Assembly: GCA_015659035.1 (NCBI GenBank)
Contig: DQNS01000076.1
Span: 1-33,733, forward strand
DNA: 33,733 nucleotides
Reading direction: 5' to 3'
Source: Acidobacteriota bacterium
GTDB lineage: Bacteria > Acidobacteriota > Vicinamibacteria > Vicinamibacterales > UBA8438
A program made the position numbers and the translations under genes. Of the stretch, positions 1 through 7,875 are shown in pieces. The notes beneath the pieces are model-generated. The model worked only from the letters and a program-made list of their open reading frames with translations. It was not told the origin of the DNA and did not search any database. The first letter of the stretch is position 1; each line of letters starts with the position of its first letter.

Positions 1-51
1 ATGGTGAGTGCGGCTACAGTCGACCGTGCCGCACGCGGGCGGCGGCGCGGG
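1..51. other. Window edge, nothing recognised
   Basis: These bases lie downstream of the Fis-like gene on the minus strand. No gene, hairpin or repeat module could be recognised. The open frame that starts at base 1 on the plus strand is the antisense shadow of the Fis-like gene. Confidence 0.5.
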
Positions 52-261
52 CTAGCCGGTGCGTTTCAGGCGATATTCGGAGACCTTCCGGCTGAGGGTG
101 TTTCGGTGGATACCGATCATTTTCGCGGCGCGGCCGAAGTTGCCCTTGGAGCGCGCCAGCGCGCGGCTGATGAACCGCCGCTCGAATTCCTGGCGCGCGT
201 CCTCATACAGGATGCCCTTTGACACCATCTCGTCCACCAACCGATTCAACTGATCACGCAC
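52..261 (-). CDS. Small Fis-type helix-turn-helix protein
   Basis: A very short protein (69 aa from this start) that is almost entirely a Fis-type DNA-binding domain (HTH_8 family). The C-terminal half, with GNFGRAAKMIGIHRNTLSRK, is the classic Fis/NtrC helix-turn-helix; the N-terminal half (QLNRLVDEMVSKGILYEDA) looks like the dimerisation helix. There is no receiver or AAA+ domain, so it is a stand-alone DNA-binding protein. I chose GTG at 261 because AGGG lies 8-9 bases upstream; a TTG at 285 would add eight residues, starts one base after the purC stop and has no binding site. It follows purC directly on the same strand, so it is probably co-transcribed. Its target is unknown. Confidence 0.8.
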   Translation of the reverse strand: MRDQLNRLVDEMVSKGILYEDARQEFERRFISRALARSKGNFGRAAKMIGIHRNTLSRKVSEYRLKRTG

Positions 262-286
262 GCTCGTTCCCTCATCCCACCGCAAG

Positions 287-1258
287 CTAGTCGAGCTCGC
301 GACCGGTCAGCAGACGGTGGGCCTCGAGATACTTCTCTCGAGTGCGGGCCACCACACTGTCCGGCAACGCCGGCGCGGGCGGCTGTCGATCCCAGCTCGC
401 CGCGTCCAGATGGTCGCGCACGAACTGCTTGTCGAAGCTCGGTTGTGCGACGCCGGGACGGTATGTGTCCTGTGGCCAGAACCGGGACGAGTCCGGTGTG
501 AGCATCTCATCGATCAGCACGATCTCGTCGCCGTCCGCGAGTCCCCCCGCGGCGTCACCCGTGTGTCCGGGGGCGCGTACGAGCCCGAACTCGAACTTGG
601 TGTCGGCGACAATGATGCCGCGCGACTCCGCGTGTGCCGCGCCATGCGCGTAAAGTGCGAGGGTCAGCGCACGCAGACGGGTCATCAGGTGTGGCCCAAC
701 GAGCTCGGCGGCCTGCGTCTCGGTGATGTTCTCGTCGTGACCGGTGGTGGCTTTGGTGGCCGGCGTGAAGATCGGGTGCGGCAACCGATCCGATTGCCGC
801 AGCCCGGGTGGGAGCGCAACGCCGCAGATCGCGCCCGTGCGTTGGTAATCGACCCACGCGGAGCCGGCGAGGTAGCCACGAGCGACACACTCGACCGGTA
901 TCGGGTCGGTTCGCCGCACGAGCATCGACCGACCCCGCAGCATGTCGGCATGTGGGCGACAGACGTCCGGGTACTCCTCGGGTGTCGTTGAGACCACGTG
1001 GTTCGATACGATGTCGCCCGTGCGTGCGAACCAGAACGCCGAGAGTTGGGTCAAGACCTTGCCCTTGTCTGGGATCATCGACCCGAGCACCAGGTCGTAG
1101 GCAGAGATGCGATCGGTCGCAACCATCAACAGTTGATCGTCCACGGTGTAGAGATCCCGCACTTTGCCGCGCCGTTGTGGAGTGAGACCCTGGAGGGTAG
1201 TTTCGAAGAGCGGGGGAGCGGACGTCACGGCGTTCCTCATCACGGCCGACCGGAGCAC
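287..1258 (-). CDS. purC: Phosphoribosylaminoimidazole-succinocarboxamide synthase
   Basis: SAICAR synthase of de novo purine synthesis: joins aspartate to CAIR with ATP in the cytoplasm. Both family signatures are visible: PIPVECVARGYLAGSAW at residues 119-135 and ADTKFEFG at 218-225, plus the N-terminal nucleotide-binding GKVRDLY at 31-37. At 323 aa it belongs to the longer form of about 300 residues, not the compact form of about 240 found in many bacteria. The frame opens with GTG at 1258; an ATG seven codons in (1240) is an equally good start, and the conserved region begins only around residue 25. The Fis-like gene follows one base after the stop. Confidence 0.96.
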   Translation of the reverse strand: MLRSAVMRNAVTSAPPLFETTLQGLTPQRRGKVRDLYTVDDQLLMVATDRISAYDLVLGSMIPDKGKVLTQLSAFWFARTGDIVSNHVVSTTPEEYPDVCRPHADMLRGRSMLVRRTDPIPVECVARGYLAGSAWVDYQRTGAICGVALPPGLRQSDRLPHPIFTPATKATTGHDENITETQAAELVGPHLMTRLRALTLALYAHGAAHAESRGIIVADTKFEFGLVRAPGHTGDAAGGLADGDEIVLIDEMLTPDSSRFWPQDTYRPGVAQPSFDKQFVRDHLDAASWDRQPPAPALPDSVVARTREKYLEAHRLLTGRELD

Positions 1259-1460
1259 CTAGCTTACTGAAGACACGCGTGTCCGGCAAGCGAGAAAATC
1301 ATCAAACGCGCGCATCGAATAGGGTGCCGTGTAGTACAGTCGAGTGGCTTACTCGGTCGTGTCGTCGAACGGGGTGACCCCATGTCGCGTCTGATGGCTC
1401 GGCCGTGTCGAGGGGGCGCCGGTTCGCATGTCTTGCCGTCACGATGGTGGCAGGCGGTTG
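1259..1460. other. Intergenic spacer before the first repeat mosaic
   Basis: Spacer between the divergent purC and the LPG-synthase-like gene. It should hold the purC promoter, but no convincing -35/-10 pair could be picked. A CTAG lies at 1259-1262, directly upstream of the purC GTG, without a recognisable repeat module attached. No open frame here looks like a gene. Confidence 0.4.
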
Positions 1461-1617
1461 GCAGCAAAGCTCCGTCTCACACCGTCCAGACGAGGGTCGG
1501 CTCCCGCCTCGCTGCCAGACTTCTCTCAATGGCCCCGCTACGCGGGGCTAGACATCTCCGGCGGGCCGCGAAAAAGTTGATCCAAACGTGACGATGTCAC
1601 CCTTGGGAGATGTCTAG
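1461..1617 (+). repeat. CTAG mosaic 1: modules D-A-B
   Basis: Degenerate module D at 1461-1515 (starts GCAGCAAAGCTCC, ends CTCGCTGCC), then module A at about 1516-1551 with the hairpin GGCCCCGCTACGCGGGGCT, then module B at 1548-1617. B has perfect 12-bp terminal inverted repeats: CTAGACATCTCC at 1548-1559 and GGAGATGTCTAG at 1606-1617. The left CTAG of B is also the right CTAG of A. B points towards the gene starting at 1645. D1 aligns well with D6 (21153-21208), sharing the central CCAGACGA and CGGCTCC blocks. Confidence 0.85.
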
Positions 1618-1644
1618 TCCGGGTCGGTCCAGCCGGAACATCGC

Positions 1645-2724
1645 ATGCGTGGCTACCTTCGCACCGCCATCGTCCTTGGGCTCACTGTTGCGCTCATGTG
1701 GTTCTTTCTTCGCAGCGCGGACCTGGCAGCGGTGTGGTCGCACATCCGCCGGGCGAGACTCGATCTACTGATCGCCACACTCGGGGGCATCGCGGTGTCC
1801 TATGTGGTGCGGGTGCGACGGTGGCAGCGCCTGCTTGCCCCGATCGCTCAGGTGGGGTTCGCCCCGGCGGTGCGGGCGACCGTGATCGGGTTTGCCACGA
1901 CGGCGGTGCTGCCGGGGCGGTTGGGCGAGGTCCTGCGCCCGTATCTGCTGGCGCGTCGCGAGCGGTTGAGCGCGAGCGCGGTGCTGGCGACGATCGTGTT
2001 GGAGCGTCTGCTGGACGTGATCGCGGTGGTGCTTCTGTTTGGTGTCTTCCTGCTGTTCTTCAGCGGCGACCTGCAGCAGACCGACCCGCAGGTGCTGACC
2101 TACCTCAAGGTGGGCGGGTTCGTCGCGGCGGTCGGTGCCGGTGCGATGTTGGCGCTGATTGTGGTTGCGGCTGGGGCGCCGGATCGGGTCGCGGGCGTGG
2201 TGGTGCAGGTCGAGCGTGTACTGCCGCAGCGGTTCGGCGCGGCGGCGGGTCGCTTCATCATCAGGTTCAGGGCCGGTCTCGGCATCGCCCGCCAGCCGGG
2301 CCGATTCATGCGCGCCTTTGCCTGGTCGTTTCCCTTGTGGTTGAGTATCTCCGTCTCGGTGTGGTGCGTGTGCCAGGCATTTGGGATCGCGCTGCCACCT
2401 GGTGGGTCGCTGCTGTTGATGATGCTGTTGGTGCTGGGGGTGGCGGTGCCGACGCCCGCCGGGGTCGGTGGATTCCACGCCGCCTTCCAGGTCGGTGTGA
2501 CCGGCTTCTACGCCGCCCCGGTCGATGCGGCGGTCGGCGCGGCGCTCGTCTTGCACGCACTGTCGTTCGGGCCGATGACCCTGCTCGGGATCGTCTGGAT
2601 GGCGCGCGATGGGTTGACGCTCCGGAGTGCGGTGCACCTGGCGTCCTCGGGTGGGATGACCAACGTGGGCGACACGGAACCGGTCGGGGTCTCGGACCCG
2701 GAGGCGTGCGGGCCACTGAGCTAG
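1645..2724 (+). CDS. LPG-synthase-like integral membrane protein (UPF0104)
   Basis: A 359-aa polytopic inner-membrane protein of the lysylphosphatidylglycerol synthase transmembrane family (PF03706, formerly UPF0104). Seven or eight long hydrophobic segments span nearly the whole chain. Typical motifs are visible: PGRLGEVLRPYLLARRE at 90-106 and PTPAGVGGFHAA at 269-280. There is no C-terminal aminoacyl-transfer domain, so it is not a full MprF; related proteins are thought to move or modify lipids, but the substrate here is unknown. ATG at 1645 follows a weak GGAA. The TAG stop (2722-2724) lies inside the CTAG that opens repeat mosaic 2, so the repeat touches the end of the gene. Confidence 0.85.
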   Translation: MRGYLRTAIVLGLTVALMWFFLRSADLAAVWSHIRRARLDLLIATLGGIAVSYVVRVRRWQRLLAPIAQVGFAPAVRATVIGFATTAVLPGRLGEVLRPYLLARRERLSASAVLATIVLERLLDVIAVVLLFGVFLLFFSGDLQQTDPQVLTYLKVGGFVAAVGAGAMLALIVVAAGAPDRVAGVVVQVERVLPQRFGAAAGRFIIRFRAGLGIARQPGRFMRAFAWSFPLWLSISVSVWCVCQAFGIALPPGGSLLLMMLLVLGVAVPTPAGVGGFHAAFQVGVTGFYAAPVDAAVGAALVLHALSFGPMTLLGIVWMARDGLTLRSAVHLASSGGMTNVGDTEPVGVSDPEACGPLS

Positions 2725-2826
2725 TAGAAGCTTGGCTCACAGCCCCGCTACGCGGGGACTAGACATCTCCGCGTCTCATGAAAGCGTGCTGCAAACGTTA
2801 CCATGTCATCTTGGAGAGATGTCTAG
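2721..2826 (+). repeat. CTAG mosaic 2: modules A-B
   Basis: Module A at 2721-2762 with the hairpin AGCCCCGCTACGCGGGG, directly followed by module B at 2759-2826. B begins CTAGACATCTCC and ends AGAGATGTCTAG, matching the inverted repeat at 11 of 12 positions. The two modules share the CTAG at 2759-2762. The first CTAG contains the stop codon of the upstream gene. A GGGAG two bases after B serves as the nrdR ribosome binding site. Confidence 0.88.
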
Positions 2827-2838
2827 AGGGAGACGAAC

Positions 2839-3297
2839 GTGAAATGTCCGTTTTGTGGTCACCTCAGTGACAAGGTCGTCGACTCGCGAGAGAGCAAGGA
2901 GGGTGCGGTCATCCGGCGCCGGCGCGAGTGCCAGGACTGCGGGCGACGGTTCACCAGTTATGAGCGGATCGATGAGATCCCATACATGGTGGTGAAGAAG
3001 GACGGGAGCCGGGAGCGATTCGAGCGGCAGAAGGTGACGGCCGGCATGCTCAAGGCATGCGAGAAGCGACCGGTGACGGTTGCCGCCGTCGAGGCGATCG
3101 CAGACCGGGTCGAGGCGATTCTACAGGAGCGTCCCGAGAAGGAGATCCCGACCGACGAGGTCGGTGCGTTCTTGATGCAAGAGCTCAAGCAACTCGACAA
3201 AGTGGCCTACGTCCGATTCGCGTCGGTCTATCGCCATTTCCGCGACATCGGGGAGTTCATGACCGAACTGCGGGACCTCCTCGACACGAAGGAATGA
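2839..3297 (+). CDS. nrdR: Transcriptional repressor NrdR
   Basis: Represses ribonucleotide reductase genes in response to ATP/dATP. The N-terminal zinc ribbon has its four cysteines at 3, 6, 31 and 34 (MKCPFC and ECQDCGRR), and the ATP-cone domain covers about 49-139, opening with [14 protein letters not shown]. At 152 aa it is the normal family length. The GTG start follows GGGAG by six bases. NrdR usually binds tandem NrdR boxes before nrd genes; no nrd gene lies in this window. It sits between two repeat mosaics (2721-2826 and 3302-3458), the second beginning five bases after its stop, so its transcription may be separated from its neighbours. Confidence 0.97.
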   Translation: MKCPFCGHLSDKVVDSRESKEGAVIRRRRECQDCGRRFTSYERIDEIPYMVVKKDGSRERFERQKVTAGMLKACEKRPVTVAAVEAIADRVEAILQERPEKEIPTDEVGAFLMQELKQLDKVAYVRFASVYRHFRDIGEFMTELRDLLDTKE

Positions 3298-3301
3298 CGC
3301 T

Positions 3302-3458
3302 GCGAGCGAAGCTGCGCCTCGAACAGACGAGAAAAGTGAAGGACAGCCTCGCTAGCAGAAGCTTTCTCACAGCCCCGCTACGCGGGCGCTAGAGCTCTTC
3401 CCGCATCATGAAAACTTTGCTTCAAAACGTTACGATGTCACCCGTAGGAGATGTCTAG
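3302..3458 (+). repeat. CTAG mosaic 3: modules D-A-B
   Basis: Module D at 3302-3355 (GCGAGCGAAGCTGCGCCTC to GCCTCGCTAGC), module A at 3352-3392 (GAAGCTTTCTCACAGCCCC, then the hairpin arm) and module B at 3389-3458. The junction CTAGs are at 3352-3355 and 3389-3392. The right end of B is the perfect GGAGATGTCTAG; the left end is degenerate (CTAGAGCTCTTCC). The mosaic fills nearly all of the space between nrdR and the DUF4390 gene, ending five bases before the ATG. Confidence 0.88.
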
Positions 3459-3463
3459 CCGCC

Positions 3464-4003
3464 ATGCGACAGGTGCTGGTCTGCGTGGCGGTCTGGGTGG
3501 TGTCGGTCGCGAGCCCCCCGGTGGCGCGAGCGCAGCGCGACGTCGTTGTCACGACCCTCACTCGCGAGGACCACGTGTTGGTGTCGCTCGAGCTGCGCGG
3601 CGCCTATACGGAGGAGGTCCGGGACACCGTCGCCAGTGGGCTCGAAACCACGTTCAGCTTTGATATCGAGTTGCGGCAGCCGGTCGCGTTCTGGCTCGAT
3701 CGGACCGTCGACCGCGTGTCGGTGTCTGCGAGCGTGCGGTACGACGGCCTGATCGGTCGGTATCGGGTCACGCGCGTGTATGGGCGGGTTGAACAGGTGC
3801 AGGTCGTCGAGGAGGAAGCCGCGGTGCGTCAACTGTTGACGACACTCGAGCGGTTGCCGCTGTTCGGCACACGCGATCTCGAGACCAACGGAGACTACAG
3901 CGTGCGGGTGCGGGTGGACAGGCGCCCGCGCACAGGGTGGTTTCGCTGGCCCTGGGACCGTGCGGCGGCTCTGGGACGGGCCAGCTTTACCTTCCTCCCG
4001 TAG
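3464..4003 (+). CDS. DUF4390 secreted protein
   Basis: A 179-aa protein with an N-terminal signal sequence: a hydrophobic stretch at about 4-20 ending VARAQ, so cleavage is expected near residue 23. The rest matches my memory of DUF4390 (PF14334), a mostly beta family found directly before NtrY-like kinases. A conserved-looking segment is LFGTRDLETNGDYSVRVR near 135-152. There is no lipobox cysteine. The next gene, the membrane kinase, begins 27 bases later, so a role in the cell envelope linked to that sensor is plausible but unproven. The ATG lies five bases after repeat module B; an AGGAG inside B sits 13 bases upstream, a longer spacing than usual. Confidence 0.8.
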   Translation: MRQVLVCVAVWVVSVASPPVARAQRDVVVTTLTREDHVLVSLELRGAYTEEVRDTVASGLETTFSFDIELRQPVAFWLDRTVDRVSVSASVRYDGLIGRYRVTRVYGRVEQVQVVEEEAAVRQLLTTLERLPLFGTRDLETNGDYSVRVRVDRRPRTGWFRWPWDRAAALGRASFTFLP

Positions 4004-4030
4004 GCCGGAGAGAGATCGGGGAGGGGACCC

Positions 4031-6451
4031 GTGACCCGGACTCGGGCACGCACCCTGAGAGCCACGCGCCGCGACGTGGCGGAGCACGCGGGAATGGTCG
4101 AGCAGTCGCCAATCGGGCGGACCCCGGCGCAACCGGGTACGCAGCGCCCTGCGCCCGCCCGCACGGCGCCGCAGAACAGTCTGCCGGTCGTCCTTGTGGT
4201 CGGCACGCTCCTGGTGGCTGCGTTCGTCGGTCTCATCTGGTTCGCGCAGCGGTCGAACGGGCTGGCGCCCGATCTGTCCGAGGTGCTGTGGGCGCTGTCG
4301 GCGGCGTGTCTGATCATGCTGCTGGCCCTCGGGTTCATCCTCGCCCGCAACGTCATCACGCTGGTCGTCGAGCGTCGTCGCGCCGTGCCGTTCGCGCGGT
4401 TCCGGGCCAAGCTCGTCGCGGCGCTCGTCGGGATGACCCTGATCCCCTCGGTGCTGGTGCTCATCGTCGGGAGCGAGGTCATCCGCAGCAGCGCGGAGCG
4501 CTGGTTCAGCGCGCCGATCGACGACGTCCTGACGTCGGCACATACGATCGCGCGAGGCGTCTACCAGGATCAGCAGGCGGCGTTGGAGGCGCGGGCGCGA
4601 CGGCTCGCGGTGCGGTTGGCCGAGGTCGACCTGGGTGTGACGGACGAGGCGGACATCCGGCGGCTCGTCGAGGCCCTCGAGGTCCCGGCGGGCGCGGGTG
4701 TCGTCGATGTGTATCGGGTCGGGGTCGATGCGACCGGCAGCCCGACCGCCAGCCGGATCGTCGAGGTGCCTGCCCCGTTCCTGCCGCCGGGCTACTCGCG
4801 GGCGTCGGCCGACGCGTTGGCCGCTAGCCGGGCGTCGGGCAGCGCGGAGACAGGCGCCGTCGAGCCGCTGGACGATGGCGCGGAGTTGCTGCGGGCCGCC
4901 GCCGTCATCCGCCGAACCCCCGACGGTCCGGTCGTCGGAGTGGTGGTCGCCAGCAGCGCGCTGTCCGGCGACCTGACCCAGCACACGAGACGGATCGAGG
5001 GAGCCTACGAGGCCTACGAGCAGCTGCGTGTGCTGGCGCGACCGGTGGCCGCGGTCTATCTGTCGTTCTTCCTGATGACGACCTTGATGATCTTGATCGC
5101 GGCGACCTGGCTCGGTCTCTACATCGCGAAGCGGATCGGTCGCCCCGTGCAGCTGCTCGCCGACGGGGCCCAGCGCATCGGCACCGGACAGCTCGACCAT
5201 CGGATCGAGCCAGAATCGTCCGACGAGTTCGGCGCGATGGTCGAGGCGTTCAACACGATGGCCGAGGAGTTGTCGGCGAGTCAGCGGACGCTGGTTCGGT
5301 CACGCGGCGATCTGGAGCACAAGACCCGTGAGGCCGAGCGCCGGAGACGGTATATCGAAACCATCCTCGAGCGGATCGCCACCGGGGTGGTGTCGATCGA
5401 TGCGGCAGGTCGCCTCAGCACCGTCAACGCGGCCGCCGCCCGGGTGCTGGACATCGATGCGACCGTGGTCGGACAGCCGGCCGCCACGGTGTTTGAACGG
5501 CCGGACCTCGCGCCACTTGGGTCGATGTTGCGTGAGGCCCGCCGCGGCGTGCTGGCCCGCACAGTCAAGGAGGTGTCGTTGGCGCGGGACGGTCGGGAGT
5601 GTCATCTCGCCGTTGCAGCCACGAGCCTGCCCGGCGAGCACGAACTGGATGGCGTCGTGATGGTGTTCGACGACGTGACACCGCTGTTTCGGGCCCAGCG
5701 GGTGGCCGCGTGGCGCGATGTCGCGCGCCGGCTGGCGCACGAGATCAAGAACCCGCTCACCCCGATTCAGCTGTGCGCCGAGCGGCTTCGTCGTAACCTG
5801 TCCGGCGCGCCAGCACAGGCCAAGGCCCTGGTGGATGAGTGCACGGCAACCATCATCGGAGAGGTGGAGGCACTCAAAGGGTTGGTCGATGAGTTCTCGC
5901 ACTTCGCGCGGCTGCCATCGCCCAAGGCCGTGCCGGCCGATCTCAACGCGCTGCTGTCCGACACGCTGGCGATCTACGACGGACTGTTCGAAGACATCAC
6001 TCTCCAGCGCGCGTTCCAGACCGGACTGCCGTTGGTGCGGATCGATCCGGATCAGATCCAGCGCGTCGTGGTGAACCTGGTCGATAACGCGGTGGCCGCG
6101 CTCGAGGGTAAGACCGGTCTGACCGGCGCCGTCACCGCGCAGGGCGTCATCCGTATCGAGACCCAGCTTGACGCGACCAACGGCGTTGCGCGGGTGACCG
6201 TCAGCGACAATGGACCCGGGATTTCGGATGTGGATCGAGAGAAGCTGTTTCTGCCGTACTTCTCCACGAAGGGACGGGGAAGCGGGCTGGGGTTGGCGAT
6301 CGTGCGTCGGATTGTCATCGAGCACGGGGGAAGCATCGAGGTGACCGACAACGCCCCATCGGGGACCCGCTTTACGGTCGAGCTGCCATGCGCGAATGAA
6401 TTGTCCGGTGAGCGGACCGGGGCGGCTGCGGTCGCGAAAGGACACGCGTGA
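4031..6451 (+). CDS. NtrY-type membrane sensor histidine kinase
   Basis: An 806-aa sensor kinase that phosphorylates the adjacent NtrX-like regulator. Order: three membrane segments at about 50-70, 87-107 and 128-148, a large extracytoplasmic region (about 150-335), a fourth membrane segment (about 340-365), HAMP (about 366-420), a PAS-like domain (about 440-540), HisKA with the phosphate-accepting His at 570 in LAHEIKNPLTP, and an HATPase domain with NLVDNAV near 682-688, DNGPGI and GSGLGLAIV. This layout is that of NtrY. GTG at 4031 follows a strong GGGGAGGGG. The stop overlaps the GTG of the next gene by four bases (GTGA), so the pair is translationally coupled. Its signal is not evident from the sequence. 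Confidence 0.93.
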   Translation: MTRTRARTLRATRRDVAEHAGMVEQSPIGRTPAQPGTQRPAPARTAPQNSLPVVLVVGTLLVAAFVGLIWFAQRSNGLAPDLSEVLWALSAACLIMLLALGFILARNVITLVVERRRAVPFARFRAKLVAALVGMTLIPSVLVLIVGSEVIRSSAERWFSAPIDDVLTSAHTIARGVYQDQQAALEARARRLAVRLAEVDLGVTDEADIRRLVEALEVPAGAGVVDVYRVGVDATGSPTASRIVEVPAPFLPPGYSRASADALAASRASGSAETGAVEPLDDGAELLRAAAVIRRTPDGPVVGVVVASSALSGDLTQHTRRIEGAYEAYEQLRVLARPVAAVYLSFFLMTTLMILIAATWLGLYIAKRIGRPVQLLADGAQRIGTGQLDHRIEPESSDEFGAMVEAFNTMAEELSASQRTLVRSRGDLEHKTREAERRRRYIETILERIATGVVSIDAAGRLSTVNAAAARVLDIDATVVGQPAATVFERPDLAPLGSMLREARRGVLARTVKEVSLARDGRECHLAVAATSLPGEHELDGVVMVFDDVTPLFRAQRVAAWRDVARRLAHEIKNPLTPIQLCAERLRRNLSGAPAQAKALVDECTATIIGEVEALKGLVDEFSHFARLPSPKAVPADLNALLSDTLAIYDGLFEDITLQRAFQTGLPLVRIDPDQIQRVVVNLVDNAVAALEGKTGLTGAVTAQGVIRIETQLDATNGVARVTVSDNGPGISDVDREKLFLPYFSTKGRGSGLGLAIVRRIVIEHGGSIEVTDNAPSGTRFTVELPCANELSGERTGAAAVAKGHA

Positions 6452-7875
6452 GACCCAAGGTGTTGATCGTTGACGACGAGGCCGGTGTGCGGTCGGCGTT
6501 GACGGGTGTGCTCGGCGACGAGGGCTATGTTGTCGAAGCGGTCGAGTCCGGTGAGGCCTGTCTTGACCAGGTGGTTGGTCGGGTGTTCGACGTGATCATC
6601 TTGGACATCTGGCTGCCCGGAATCGACGGTCTCGACACGTTGACCACGCTGCGTGAGCGGGCCGTCGATGCGCAGGTCGTGATGATCTCGGGACACGGGA
6701 GCATCGGGGCGGCAGTGCGGGCGATCAAACTGGGGGCGTTCGACTTTCTCGAGAAACCGCTGTCACTCGAGAAGACGGTCCTCGTGGTCCGGAACGCGTT
6801 GCGGCAGCGTCGGCTGGAGGTGGAGAACCGGGCGCTGCGGGCCGCCGTCGACCGCCGCCAGGTCATGGTCGGGGACAGCCGGGTGATGGTGCGATTGCGC
6901 GAACAGATCGCGCTGGCGGCGCCGACCAACGGTCGGGTGCTCATCCACGGCGAGAACGGTACCGGCAAGGAGTTGGTGGCGCGCAGCGTGCATGCGCTGA
7001 GCCGCCGATCGGCCGGGCCGTTCGTCGAGGTCAACTGCGCCGCCATCCCGGAGGAGCTGATCGAGAGCGAGCTGTTCGGTCATGTCCGCGGCGCGTTCAC
7101 CGGCGCGGTCAGTGACCGGCGGGGCAAGTTCGAGGTCGCCGATGGCGGCACGATCTTCCTCGATGAGGTCGGCGACATGAGCCTCAAGACCCAGGCCAAA
7201 GTACTTCGTGTGCTCGAGGAGCAGGTGGTTGAGTCGGTCGGTGGCCGGATGGGTGTCGAGGTGGATGTCCGGGTCGTCGCGGCGACCAACAAGAGCCTGC
7301 CGGAGGAGATCCAGGCCGGGCGGTTCCGGGACGATCTGTTTTACCGGCTCAACGTCGTGCCGATCTTCGTGCCCCCGTTGCGTGACCGGCGGGACGATAT
7401 CGATCGTCTCACCGAGCACTTTCTCGCACACTACACCAGCGAGTACGGGTATCGGGCGAAGACCGTTGAGCCCGCGGCGCGGGCGATGCTCCGTAGCTAC
7501 CGCTGGCCCGGTAATGTGCGTGAGCTTCGCAACCTCATCGAGCGGGTCGTCATCATGGTGCCGGGCCCGATCGTGACCGCGCGGGACCTCGGGTTGCTCG
7601 AGACGACGCCGGTGCGTCCAGACCCGCCACCAGTGCAGGCACAACGGCCGGTGCGGCTCCAAGACGCGCGGGACCGGTTCGAGCGTGACTACATCGTGCA
7701 GGCGCTCACCGAGCAGCGGGGCAACATCACCCGCACCGCCGAGGCGTTGGGGATGGAGCGGAGTAACCTCTACCGCAAGATGCGGTCGTTCGGGATCCGG
7801 TCGTCGCGCCAGGCCGGGGCGGCGGGCGAAGGAGTCATCGGGCGAGTCGACACTCCAGTATCTGATCCATCGTGA
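6448..7875 (+). CDS. NtrX-type sigma54-dependent response regulator
   Basis: A 475-aa response regulator that activates RNA polymerase with sigma54. Receiver domain 1-120 with the phosphorylated Asp at 53 (ILDIWLPG) and DD at 9-10; AAA+ domain with Walker A GENGTGKE at 168-175, the sigma54 contact loop GAFTGA at 215-220 and FLDEVGDM; a Fis-type helix-turn-helix at the C-terminus ([20 protein letters not shown]). It is the partner of the kinase gene, overlapping it by four bases. The last 13 codons overlap the end of the convergent formimidoyltransferase gene by 41 bases, which is why the C-terminus after the helix-turn-helix carries a short unconserved tail. Confidence 0.95.
   Translation: MRPKVLIVDDEAGVRSALTGVLGDEGYVVEAVESGEACLDQVVGRVFDVIILDIWLPGIDGLDTLTTLRERAVDAQVVMISGHGSIGAAVRAIKLGAFDFLEKPLSLEKTVLVVRNALRQRRLEVENRALRAAVDRRQVMVGDSRVMVRLREQIALAAPTNGRVLIHGENGTGKELVARSVHALSRRSAGPFVEVNCAAIPEELIESELFGHVRGAFTGAVSDRRGKFEVADGGTIFLDEVGDMSLKTQAKVLRVLEEQVVESVGGRMGVEVDVRVVAATNKSLPEEIQAGRFRDDLFYRLNVVPIFVPPLRDRRDDIDRLTEHFLAHYTSEYGYRAKTVEPAARAMLRSYRWPGNVRELRNLIERVVIMVPGPIVTARDLGLLETTPVRPDPPPVQAQRPVRLQDARDRFERDYIVQALTEQRGNITRTAEALGMERSNLYRKMRSFGIRSSRQAGAAGEGVIGRVDTPVSDPS

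Noticed and set aside
317-991. Long plus-strand open frame opposite purC
   Set aside because: It is the antisense shadow of purC; its composition has no recognisable protein pattern, and purC carries both family signatures.
2737-2758. Module A hairpin as an intrinsic terminator
   Set aside because: The GC stem is strong, but no copy is followed by a T-run, and copies also lie before genes and in both orientations. A repeat is the better reading.
3455-5200. 581-codon minus-strand open frame across the DUF4390 and NtrY-like genes
   Set aside because: GC-rich codon third positions leave long antisense frames open. The protein is rich in Arg, Gln, His and Asp without domains, and the plus strand has clear kinase motifs.
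4031-7875. Naming the pair ntrB/ntrC
   Set aside because: The kinase has several membrane segments and HAMP and follows DUF4390, which fits NtrY/NtrX and not soluble NtrB; still the exact signal is unknown, so no symbol was given.
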